Source of the DNA: Boseongicola sp. SB0675_bin_26
GTDB lineage: Bacteria; Pseudomonadota; Alphaproteobacteria; Rhodobacterales; Rhodobacteraceae
NCBI GenBank assembly: GCA_009843725.1
Contig: VYCX01000156.1
Location: 1-5,957 of the forward strand
Direction: 5' to 3'
Length of the DNA stretch: 5,957 nucleotides
Under the pieces are notes generated by a model, which saw only the letters and a list, made by a program, of their open reading frames with translations, did not search any database and was not told the origin of the DNA. The translations under genes and the position numbers were made by a program. This document shows, in pieces, positions 1 to 5,957 of this stretch; the first letter of the stretch is position 1, and each line of letters starts with the position of its first letter.

Positions 1-981
1 GCGTGCAAGGCGCTGAGATCACAGCTGGACAAGGTGACAAAGTCGAACGGGCGCGTGATGCTGACCGGTCCGTCGGGATCTGGAAAGGAAATTGCAGCGC
101 GTTACATCCATGCCAATTCGGACCGCGCCAACGGGCCGTTCGTTTCTGTCAGTTCGGCATCGATCGCGCCGGAGCGCATGGAAGAGGTTCTCTTCGGACG
201 TGAGAGCGCCGAGCGAGGAATCGAACAAGGGCTGTTGGAAGAGGCGCATGGTGGCGTGGTCTTCTTTGACGAGGTTGCAGACATGCCGCCCGGAACCCAG
301 TCAAAGATTCTTCGCGTGCTGACCGAACAGCAGTTTCAGCGTGTCGGAGGCACGGACAAGGTAAGGGTTGACCTGCGTGTCGTTTCCTCGACGACACGGG
401 ATCTCGAAGCCGAAGTGGAAGCCGGGAATTTTCGTGAGGAACTCTTTCACAGGCTGAACGTCGTGCCGATCACGGTTCCCGACCTGGCCGACCGCGGTGA
501 CGACATTCCGGAACTTGCCCGGCATTTCATCGCGTCGTTGAACAAGTCGCAGGGTCTTCCGTTGCGAAACCTTGCTGACGATGCCGTCGCGATGCTTCAA
601 TCGATGGCTTGGCCAGGCAATGTGCGCCAGCTGAAGAACACGATCGAGAAGGTGCTGATTCTGGGGGCTGACAAGGGCGAAATCACGGCAACTGAAGTCG
701 AGGGAGAGAATCGAGCGAAGGCGAAGGATAGCGGCAAGGCCGTTTTGTCCGGGAACTTCACCAACATGCCGCTCCGGCAGGCGCGTGAAATTTTCGAGCG
801 AGAGTACCTGAACACGCAGCTCAATCGATTCGGAGGCAATATCAGCCGGGCGGCAAAGTTCGTGGGAATGGAACGGTCCGCTCTTCATCGCAAGCTCAAG
901 TCACTGAATGTCATGGCATCTTCGCGCAACGTTGCTGCCGCGGAGGGGTCCGCGCCGGGTGAAGCGGAGGAGACGGTCTGA
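1..981 (+). CDS. ntrX: NtrX, sigma-54-activator-type response regulator (5' partial)
   Basis: The reading frame is open from base 1, so the gene begins outside the window; 326 residues are visible, and the missing part should be the receiver domain (about 120-150 residues in the family). NtrX is the DNA-binding partner of the membrane histidine kinase NtrY. Visible residues (numbered from base 1): Walker A GPSGSGKE at 23-30, LFG at 64-66, Walker B FFDE at 88-91, the FHRLNVVPI segment typical of the AAA+ domain, sensor-2 region WPGNVRQLKN at 204-213, and a Fis-type helix-turn-helix at about 278-302 (NISRAA...GMERSALHRKLK), which is the NtrX-type signature rather than NtrC. The GAFTGA loop used to contact sigma-54 is absent: residues 67-77 between LFG and the next helix are short and contain no match. 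This suggests it does not remodel sigma-54 polymerase. The C-terminal tail after the helix-turn-helix is short and Ala/Glu-rich. Confidence 0.93.
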   Translation, partial: ACKALRSQLDKVTKSNGRVMLTGPSGSGKEIAARYIHANSDRANGPFVSVSSASIAPERMEEVLFGRESAERGIEQGLLEEAHGGVVFFDEVADMPPGTQSKILRVLTEQQFQRVGGTDKVRVDLRVVSSTTRDLEAEVEAGNFREELFHRLNVVPITVPDLADRGDDIPELARHFIASLNKSQGLPLRNLADDAVAMLQSMAWPGNVRQLKNTIEKVLILGADKGEITATEVEGENRAKAKDSGKAVLSGNFTNMPLRQAREIFEREYLNTQLNRFGGNISRAAKFVGMERSALHRKLKSLNVMASSRNVAAAEGSAPGEAEETV

Positions 982-1364
982 GGTGCGGAATCGGCACTGA
1001 AGTGCAGCTGGACTCCGAGCGCTGCCGAAAGAAGCCTGCCTGCGTCGATCTGCCAGCCTTTCGACGCCGAGAAACGCGAACCAATTGAATTCCCGCATTT
1101 CAATCAGCAATGCGGCGACGCGATGCATTTGGCACAGGGCCGCGAATTGCGCATCCAAGGCCAGATTGCCCGCTGCCCAGGCCTCACGCATAGCCTTGGC
1201 AAGGTGCAGTGGATGTCCACTGAACCGGCCCGAAAACGTGTGGCGGCTTGAGCGCCGGCAACCCTCCGGGACATGGTCTGCATCTCAACAGGTCGCGCTG
1301 CGCCTTGATCATGGTTGTTGTGCGTGCCAGACAAATGCCGTCCGGAGCGGCCAAGGGGCAAGCC
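982..1364. other. 383-bp spacer between ntrX and trkA, no supported gene
   Basis: I see no confident gene here. No tRNA-like structure and no convincing -35/-10 pair stands out, although a trkA promoter is expected in or before this stretch. Just after the ntrX stop there are small inverted repeats: GCAC/GTGC closing a four-base loop, enclosed by TCGGCA and TGCCGA arms, without a following T-run, so this is not a clear intrinsic terminator. The only protein-like translation is on the minus strand: from ATG at 1191 (residues MREAWAAGNLALDAQF...) running left to 901 and into the end of ntrX. It has no good ribosome binding site and I do not recognise a family, so I do not call it. The trkA frame is open upstream to 1248, but the family start is at 1365. 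Confidence 0.6.
1353..1358 (+). promoter_or_regulatory. Ribosome binding site of trkA
   Basis: AAGGGG lies six bases before ATG 1365. It supports 1365 as the trkA start over the longer in-frame ATG at 1248, whose 39 extra residues are not part of the family fold. Confidence 0.7.
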
Positions 1365-2744
1365 ATGAAGGTCATCATCTGCGGCGCGGGCCAGGTCGGC
1401 TGGCAAATCGCGCGGCATCTCTCGGGCGAGAGAAACGACGTGACCATTGTCGACAAAAACCCGGATCTTGTGCGCAGAGCGACCGATACGCTGGATGTTC
1501 AGGGCGTTGCCGGACATGCCAGCTATCCGGATGTATTGCAGCGCGCCGGCGCGAGAGACGCTGAAATGATCATTGCGGCCACGTATTCCGACGAGGTCAA
1601 CATGGTCACCTGTCAGGTGGCTCATTCAATTTTCAACGTGAGGCGCAAGATCGCACGCCTCCGCGCGCAAAGCTATCACGCGGAAATCTATTCAGACCTG
1701 TTTCGCAAGGACCATATGCCGATCGATGTGGTCATCAGTCCGGAACGCGAGGTTGCAGAAGCAGCTCTTAGACGTCTGAACGTGCCGGCGGCGTTCGATA
1801 CGGGAGTGTTTCTTGGAGGGAAGGCGCAGTTGCTCGGCATCCAGTTGGGCGACGACTGCCCGGTTCTTGACACGCCGCTCCGGCAACTGACCGACCTGTT
1901 TTCGACCTTGAGGGCTCTTGTCGTTGCAGTCAGGCGAGACGGCAATCTCTTTGCGCCAAGCCCCGGCGACCAGCTCTTTGCCGGAGATCAGGTCCATGTC
2001 ATGACGCACTTCGAGGACATCGGACGCGTTCTGGGGATTTTCGGCAAGAAAGTGCAGCGACAGGAGCACGTCGTGATCCTTGGCGGCGGGAATGTCGGCC
2101 TTGCCGTCGCGGAGGCGCTTGAACGGCGCGCCGAACGTCAGCACGTACGCGTCATCGAAAAGGACCTCGCACATGCGGAAAGCGCAGCGGATGCTCTGGA
2201 GCGCACTATCGTTCTGCACGGCGACGGCATGAACTCGGACCTTCTGACGGAGGCAGGAATCGAGCGCGCCGACGCGATTCTCGCAGTGACCGACGACGAC
2301 AATACCAACCTTCTGGCTTCGGTCCGGGCCAAGCAGGCCGGGTGCCCGTTTGCCATCGCTCTCGTCAATGATCCAACGCTGATTCCGTTGATGGATCCCC
2401 TGTCGATAGATGCCTACATCAATCCCCGGGCGACGACCGTCAGTTCGATCCTGCGTCACGTTCGCCATGGTGGCCAGGTCAGGAGCGTCTATTCCATCGG
2501 GGATGCCGAAGCCGAAGTGATCGAGGCGCCGATCCTTTCGACCTCGTCGCTTTCCGGCAGGCATATCCGCGATATCGAGTTCCCGGACGGCGTGATTGTG
2601 GGTGCTGTCGAGAAGAGCGGCAGGATGGAGAAGCCGACCGGTTCGACGCGCATAGATGAAGGCGATGTGATCGTGGTCTTCGCGCTTGCGGGCGACGTGC
2701 CTGAAGTTGAGCGCCTGTTCCAGGTCTCGATCGATTTTTTCTGA
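1365..2744 (+). CDS. trkA: TrkA, NAD(H)-binding regulatory subunit of Trk K+ uptake
   Basis: This peripheral cytoplasmic protein binds under the TrkH channel and gates it according to nucleotide binding. The 459 residues match the normal length of a two-RCK TrkA (E. coli about 458). The first Rossmann fold starts at once with GAGQVG at residues 7-12 and an acidic residue, D30, at the end of strand 2 (TIVDKNPD). A TrkA_C domain follows in the middle. The second Rossmann fold has GGGNVG at 240-245 and E265 at the end of strand 2. A second TrkA_C domain ends the protein (from about residue 385, including GDVIVVFAL). The start is fixed by the family alignment and by AAGGGG six bases upstream. The stop TGA overlaps the trkH ATG by one base, so the two subunits are probably made in a coupled way. 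The protein ends ...SIDFF over a T6 run, which looks normal for the family. Confidence 0.96.
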   Translation: MKVIICGAGQVGWQIARHLSGERNDVTIVDKNPDLVRRATDTLDVQGVAGHASYPDVLQRAGARDAEMIIAATYSDEVNMVTCQVAHSIFNVRRKIARLRAQSYHAEIYSDLFRKDHMPIDVVISPEREVAEAALRRLNVPAAFDTGVFLGGKAQLLGIQLGDDCPVLDTPLRQLTDLFSTLRALVVAVRRDGNLFAPSPGDQLFAGDQVHVMTHFEDIGRVLGIFGKKVQRQEHVVILGGGNVGLAVAEALERRAERQHVRVIEKDLAHAESAADALERTIVLHGDGMNSDLLTEAGIERADAILAVTDDDNTNLLASVRAKQAGCPFAIALVNDPTLIPLMDPLSIDAYINPRATTVSSILRHVRHGGQVRSVYSIGDAEAEVIEAPILSTSSLSGRHIRDIEFPDGVIVGAVEKSGRMEKPTGSTRIDEGDVIVVFALAGDVPEVERLFQVSIDFF

Positions 2745-4249
2745 TGCTCAGGCTGGGCGATGCGCCGTTTATCGTGAGCCTGATGGGGCTTGCCGGACTC
2801 TCGATGTTGTTGCCTGCGGCACATGCCCTGGCCATCGACGATCATCTCACGTCAAGGGCGTTCTTCTACGCTGCCCTGCTGTCTGGCCTTTTGTTCCTGA
2901 TGGTGGCCCTGGCGATCAGCGGCATGCGGATTCGGAGTCTCGGGCGCAGCCACCTGATCTCCGTCGTTGGCTGCCTGGCGCTGCTTCCCGTCATGCTGGC
3001 TGTGCCGGTTTCGGAAGCCTTGCCTGGAACGGCGTTTGTCGATGCGTATGTCGAGATGGTGTCCAGCATTACAACGACGGGGCTGACCATTCTGAATCCG
3101 GACTCACTTCCGCCCTCGGCTCATCTCTGGCGCGCGCAGGTCGGATGGATGGGAGGATTCTTCATCTGGGTCGTCGCAATAGCGATTCTGGCCCCGTTGA
3201 GCCTTGGCGGATTTGAAGTCACGTCTGGCGCCGAAATCGGGCAGCAAGGCCAGCCACCGAGTCTGACGGTCAACCCGTCCACGCGTCTGCGACGCTATGC
3301 ATTGCGGCTCTTTCCGGTCTACGGTGGCCTGACGCTGGTACTCTGGCTGTCGCTGTATCTCGCAGGCGACAGTGCGTTTGTGGCGCTCTGTCATGCAATG
3401 TCCACCATTGCGACATCGGGAATCTCTCCGGTCGGCGGCATGAAAGGAAGCGAGGCCGGGCCGTTGGGCGAATTCGTCATCCTTGTATTTCTTGTTTTCG
3501 CTCTTTCGCGCCTGACATTTGCACGCGAGGAGCGGCCACGTGGCTGGCGAAGCCTTCTGGTCGATCCTGAACTGCGGCTTGGACTCGTTCTCGTGCTTGT
3601 GGCTGTCGCCTTGCTGCTCCTGTGGAACTGGATCGCGAGCCTTGAGACAGGGTCCGGAATGTCGCTGTCCGATGGCCTGCGCATGCTCTGGGGCGCGCTC
3701 TTCACGGTTGCATCATTCCTGACGACGACAGGATTTGTCGCAGAGGAGTGGAATGCAGCCCGGGCATGGTCAGGTCTCAGCACACCGGGCGTTCTGCTCC
3801 TCGGTTTGGCGCTGCTGGGGGGGGGCGTGGCCACCACGGCAGGAGGCGTGAAGCTCTTGCGGGTCTATGCGCTCTATCAGCATGGCGTGCGCGAGATGGA
3901 GAAGCTGGTCCAACCTTCCTCGATAGGAGGGCCGAGTCGGCAAGGGCGCCGATTCAGGCGGCAAGGTGCATACGCGGCCTGGGTGTTCTGCATGCTCTTT
4001 GCTCTTTCCTGCTCCGTGGTGATGACCGGGTTTTCCTTGATCGGAGGGCTGGATCTGGAGGAATCCCTTATATTGACGATTGCCGCGTTCTCGACGACAG
4101 GGCCGCTGATCGAGATTGCCGGCAGCGTACCGATGGATCTGGCGAGTCTCGGCAATGCCGCGCTGGGTCTTCTTTGCGCGGCGATGGTCCTGGGTCGGCT
4201 GGAAACGCTTGCCTTGATCGCGCTTCTGAACCCGGATTTCTGGAGATAG
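2744..4249 (+). CDS. trkH: TrkH/TrkG-type potassium channel subunit
   Basis: Integral inner-membrane pore subunit of the Trk K+ uptake system; 501 residues, close to the usual 480-500. The sequence is almost entirely hydrophobic helices in the fourfold membrane-pore-membrane arrangement of the SKT family. The four selectivity-filter loops are visible, each with its glycine: TTTGL at 110-114, ATSGI around G226, TTTGF around G330, and STTGP around G453. The glycine-rich segment GGGVATTAGGVK (about 359-370), conserved in the family, follows filter 3. There is no good Shine-Dalgarno before the ATG; the TGATG overlap with trkA suggests termination-reinitiation. A run of nine G at 3817-3825 lies within the coding sequence. 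The frame stays intact, so it reads as functional here. TrkG and other TrkH paralogues cannot be separated by eye; linkage to trkA favours the trkH name. Confidence 0.92.
   Translation: MLRLGDAPFIVSLMGLAGLSMLLPAAHALAIDDHLTSRAFFYAALLSGLLFLMVALAISGMRIRSLGRSHLISVVGCLALLPVMLAVPVSEALPGTAFVDAYVEMVSSITTTGLTILNPDSLPPSAHLWRAQVGWMGGFFIWVVAIAILAPLSLGGFEVTSGAEIGQQGQPPSLTVNPSTRLRRYALRLFPVYGGLTLVLWLSLYLAGDSAFVALCHAMSTIATSGISPVGGMKGSEAGPLGEFVILVFLVFALSRLTFAREERPRGWRSLLVDPELRLGLVLVLVAVALLLLWNWIASLETGSGMSLSDGLRMLWGALFTVASFLTTTGFVAEEWNAARAWSGLSTPGVLLLGLALLGGGVATTAGGVKLLRVYALYQHGVREMEKLVQPSSIGGPSRQGRRFRRQGAYAAWVFCMLFALSCSVVMTGFSLIGGLDLEESLILTIAAFSTTGPLIEIAGSVPMDLASLGNAALGLLCAAMVLGRLETLALIALLNPDFWR
3817..3825 (+). 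repeat. Nine-G homopolymer inside trkH
   Basis: The run spans the end of a CTG codon and GGG GGG GGC, encoding the start of Gly-359 to Gly-361 in the conserved GGGVATTAGG segment. A gain or loss of one G would shift the frame before the fourth filter loop and inactivate the channel subunit. It is long for a GC-rich coding region that had synonymous Gly codons available. Confidence 0.9.
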
Positions 4250-4385
4250 GCGTTTTCCGAAGAGATTTATGTGACGATTCAGCGCAATTGGGGTGGTCAT
4301 GGTCTTCGCAGACCCCCATATTGTGCGTCAAAACTTGCGACAGGTCGGAGGAACGACCGCAGGAAAGGCAAAGAGGCTGTGACCC
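4250..4385 (+). promoter_or_regulatory. Leader region of hfq with small hairpin
   Basis: This 136-bp stretch separates trkH from hfq and probably holds the hfq promoter or 5' UTR. A perfect hairpin is at 4301-4314: GGTCT (4301-4305), loop TCGC, AGACC (4310-4314). A wider GGGGT/ACCCC pairing is an alternative fold. No T-run follows, so it is not a typical trkH terminator. A very weak promoter-like pair, TGGTCA (4294-4299) and CATATT (4317-4322) with 17 bp between, overlaps the hairpin; each box matches only about 4 of 6 consensus bases, so I do not claim it. Confidence 0.4.
4371..4376 (+). promoter_or_regulatory. Ribosome binding site of hfq
   Basis: AAGAGG, preceded by another purine stretch (AGGAAAGG, 4361-4368), lies nine bases before ATG 4386. 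Spacing is normal and supports this start. Confidence 0.65.
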
Positions 4386-4649
4386 ATGGCAACAGACAGA
4401 CAGAACTTGCAAGACGTGTTCTTGAACCACATCAGGAAGTCAAAGATTTCCGTGACGGTGTTCCTGGTAAATGGCGTGAAGCTGCAGGGCGTCATCACGT
4501 GGTTTGACAACTTTTGTGTCTTGCTGCGACGCGATGGCCAGTCTCAACTCGTGTACAAGCATGCAATTTCAACCATCATGCCGGCGCAGCCGATTTCTCT
4601 CTACGACGGTGAAGGACAGAGTGAGCAAGCGCCAGAGACCCCTTCCTGA
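4386..4649 (+). CDS. hfq: Hfq, Sm-like RNA chaperone
   Basis: Hexameric cytoplasmic RNA chaperone that pairs small RNAs with mRNAs. It has 87 residues, typical of alphaproteobacterial Hfq, which lacks the long E. coli C-terminal tail. Visible features: Q9 and D10 (LQDVFLN) of the proximal U-rich RNA site; a basic rim R17 K18 with K20; the Sm1 core [11 protein letters not shown] through FDNF (F40-F43); and the Sm2 motif YKHAIST at 57-63, including K58 and H59 of the proximal pore. The tail after about residue 72 is short and acidic (D74, E76, E80, E84). The start is supported by the purine-rich site upstream and the full N-terminal helix. Its position between the trk genes and hflX is the conserved alphaproteobacterial arrangement, with its own leader suggesting separate expression. 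Confidence 0.97.
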   Translation: MATDRQNLQDVFLNHIRKSKISVTVFLVNGVKLQGVITWFDNFCVLLRRDGQSQLVYKHAISTIMPAQPISLYDGEGQSEQAPETPS

Positions 4650-4895
4650 CAGGACGGGCCTGATGGGCGCAAGCCCTGTGAGTCCATGCTGACCAGCACA
4701 GGAATGGGGACCGGTATCCAGTTCGCCCTGAACCACGCGTTCAAGATCGGCCCGGGCGCCCATCTGCAGCGCTGGACGCTCGAAGACTTGTCAGCAGACG
4801 CGCCGGGTCAGGCACGAAGCGGAGGGAATCGTGACACGTGGGGTCAGGTTGTGCGCGGGGAGGCCGACCCCGGCCGATCTTGCCGGAAAAGCTCA

Positions 4896-4916
4896 CGCGA
4901 CGCAGGGCGCGTCGCG
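4896..4916. repeat. 8-bp perfect inverted repeat in the hfq-hflX spacer
   Basis: CGCGACGC (4896-4903), loop AGGGC, and GCGTCGCG (4909-4916) form an all-perfect, mostly G-C stem. Directly after it comes a short direct repeat, AAGCAT at 4917-4922 and again at 4925-4930, then TTT. The T-run is too short and too far for a textbook terminator. It could be a structural element of a spacer transcript, a weak terminator, or an inverted operator for a dimeric regulator. Confidence 0.5.
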
Positions 4917-5126
4917 AAGCATGCAAGCATTTTCAACATCCTGACCGCCAACGGCACCGTTCAGGGCATTCCCCGCAGGCAGTGCCGCATCGGTCATCGT
5001 CCGGCGGAGCCACGGGCATGGATGCTGCCTCAACACATGCCGGCAGTGAGGACGGCACCAATGCACGACACACAAGGCCGCGCACTCCTCCCGCATCCGG
5101 GGGAAGGGGTATCCTGCTGGGTGAGC

Positions 5127-5132
5127 AGGTGA
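5127..5132 (+). promoter_or_regulatory. Probable ribosome binding site of hflX
   Basis: AGGTGA matches the 3' end of 16S rRNA and stands nine bases before GTG 5142. It decides the start, because no ATG exists in frame between the in-frame TGA (5130-5132) and the conserved part of HflX. The site overlaps that TGA. Confidence 0.55.
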
Positions 5133-5141
5133 CGCCAGGAC

Positions 5142-5957
5142 GTGCGGGCCATCGTGCTTCATCCGGACATTCGAGGTCAGGGGCGGCGGCGTGACCCGGC
5201 CCTGGCACTTGAAGAGGCTGCCTCGCTCGCAGCGGCGTTGCCAAGGGTGGCGCTTGTGGGCGCAGAACTGGCGCGGCTCTCGCGCGTTGCTCCCGGGATG
5301 CTGTTCGGCAAGGGCAAGGTCGAGGAAATACGTGCGCTTGTCGAGGCCCGGCAAGTAGATCTGGTTCTTGTGAACGGACAGGTGAGTCCCGTGCAGCAGC
5401 GAAACCTGGAGCGGGCATGGAAGGTCAAGGTCCTGGACCGCACGGCACTGATCCTCGAAATCTTCTCGGACCGTGCGGTGACGCGTGAGGGCGTGCTGCA
5501 GGTTGAAATGGCCGCGTTGTCCTACCAACGGACGCGTCTGGTCCGGGCATGGACGCACCTCGAGCGCCAGCGGGGAGGTCTGGGATTCGTGGGTGGTCCC
5601 GGAGAGACCCAGATAGAAGCCGACCGAAGAGCCATCGATGAACAGTTGGTGCGCCTCAGGCGCCAACTGGAAAAGGTTGCCAAGACGCGAGGCTTGCACA
5701 GGGAGGCGCGCGCAAGGATTCCCTTTCCGGTCGTGGCGCTCGTCGGCTACACGAATGCGGGAAAGTCAACGATCTTCAACCGGCTGACCGGGGCGGGCGT
5801 TCTGGCGAAGGACATGCTCTTTGCAACGCTTGATCCTACAATGCGAGTCGTACGGTTGCCCAATTCGGGCCAGGACGCGATTCTGTCCGACACGGTGGGC
5901 TTCATTTCCGATCTGCCGACGCAGCTTGTGGCGGCGTTTCGCGCGACGCTTGAAGAG
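5142..5957 (+). CDS. hflX: HflX, ribosome-associated GTPase (3' partial)
   Basis: HflX binds the 50S subunit and splits or rescues stalled ribosomes under stress. The first 272 codons are visible; the frame runs off the right edge. The frame is closed upstream by TGA at 5130-5132. The start is taken as GTG 5142 (AGGTGA nine bases upstream), giving (M)RAIVLHPDIRG; GTG 5154 is a less likely alternative. Domains: the N-terminal HflX domain with LFGKGKVEEI at 54-63 and the long helical hairpin around residues 110-190, including the family signature GGPGETQ at 151-157. The GTPase domain begins at about 195: G1 GYTNAGKST at 202-210, the G2 region FATLDPT at 227-233, and G3 DTVGF at 250-254, ending at FRATLEE. 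G4 and G5 lie beyond the window. All visible catalytic motifs are intact. Linkage to hfq matches the classical hfq-hflX pair. Confidence 0.95.
   Translation, partial: MRAIVLHPDIRGQGRRRDPALALEEAASLAAALPRVALVGAELARLSRVAPGMLFGKGKVEEIRALVEARQVDLVLVNGQVSPVQQRNLERAWKVKVLDRTALILEIFSDRAVTREGVLQVEMAALSYQRTRLVRAWTHLERQRGGLGFVGGPGETQIEADRRAIDEQLVRLRRQLEKVAKTRGLHREARARIPFPVVALVGYTNAGKSTIFNRLTGAGVLAKDMLFATLDPTMRVVRLPNSGQDAILSDTVGFISDLPTQLVAAFRATLEE

Larger units (their letters stand above)
4650..5141. other. 492-bp spacer between hfq and hflX, no supported gene
   Basis: hfq and hflX are usually much closer, so this gap is long. The best plus-strand frame (ATG 4686 to TGA 5130-5132, 148 codons) has no ribosome binding site, no recognisable fold, and a composition (rich in Arg, Gly, Pro, scattered Cys and Trp) that looks like non-coding GC-rich sequence. 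Other frames are no better. Right after the hfq stop there are two tandem small hairpins: CAGG/CCTG (4650-4662) and GGGC with a GCAA tetraloop and GCCC (4665-4676). They may mark the hfq mRNA 3' end, but no T-run follows. Further along are CCGGC/GCCGG and the strong inverted repeat at 4896-4916 (listed separately). The stretch may hold the hflX promoter, an RNA, or a decayed gene. Confidence 0.55.

Noticed and set aside
1248..1364. Upstream in-frame ATG giving a 498-residue TrkA
   Set aside because: The Rossmann fold of TrkA starts directly at MKVIICGAG; the ATG at 1365 has a good AAGGGG site and gives the family length of 459 residues.
1085..1564. 159-codon plus-strand frame crossing the spacer into trkA
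   Set aside because: It overlaps the trkA coding start in another frame, and the translation is low-quality (scattered Cys, Arg, Ser) with no motif.
1104..1625. 173-codon minus-strand frame across the trkA start
   Set aside because: Mostly antisense to trkA, no ribosome binding site or known motif; composition is Arg-rich shadow-like.
1692..2564. 290-codon open frame on the minus strand inside trkA
   Set aside because: It lies wholly antisense to a clear two-RCK TrkA; long antisense frames are expected in GC-rich coding sequence, and it shows no family motif.
3748..4425. 225-codon plus-strand frame over the trkH end
   Set aside because: It is a shifted frame of trkH, which has clear filter motifs in its own frame up to 4249; the translation is Arg/Ala/Gly-rich without a fold.
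4649..4679. Intrinsic terminator after hfq
   Set aside because: Small GC hairpins are present, but stems are only four to five pairs and no T-run follows.
4893..5699. 268-codon open frame on the minus strand over the hflX 5' half
   Set aside because: It is antisense to intact HflX signatures (LFGKGKVEEI, GGPGETQ) and shows no recognisable domain.

Overview
This window is a stretch of an alphaproteobacterial chromosome. It carries the conserved order ntrX - trkA - trkH - hfq - hflX, all on the plus strand. The evidence is the gene order, which is the downstream end of the ntr (nitrogen regulation) cluster in many Alphaproteobacteria, the NtrX-type C-terminal helix-turn-helix, and a GC-rich composition with strong G/C preference at third codon positions. 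The sequence alone does not identify a genus. A trkH placed directly after trkA fits several alphaproteobacterial orders.

Layout. Bases 1-981 are the 3' part of ntrX (central AAA+ domain and DNA-binding domain; the receiver domain lies off the left edge). Bases 982-1364 are a 383-bp spacer with no gene I can support. Bases 1365-2744 are trkA and 2744-4249 are trkH, overlapping by one base (TGATG), so they form a translationally coupled potassium-uptake unit. Bases 4250-4385 are a 136-bp leader in front of hfq. Bases 4386-4649 are hfq. Bases 4650-5141 are a 492-bp spacer with no convincing gene but with a strong 8-bp inverted repeat. Bases 5142-5957 are the first 272 codons of hflX, cut by the right edge before the G4 motif.

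How the genes fit together. NtrX is the response regulator of the NtrY/NtrX envelope/nitrogen/redox two-component system. TrkA (cytosolic NAD(H)-binding gating subunit) and TrkH (membrane pore subunit) form the constitutive low-affinity K+ uptake system. Hfq is the RNA chaperone for small RNAs. HflX is a ribosome-associated GTPase that splits or rescues stalled ribosomes. The genes form a conserved neighbourhood of global regulators and stress functions rather than a single pathway.

I found no mobile element, CRISPR array, tRNA or rRNA. The window is mostly ordinary core genome. The points worth a second look are the missing GAFTGA loop in NtrX, a nine-G run inside trkH, and the two unusually long spacers (982-1364 and 4650-5141), either of which could hold an unannotated RNA or a small or decayed gene.
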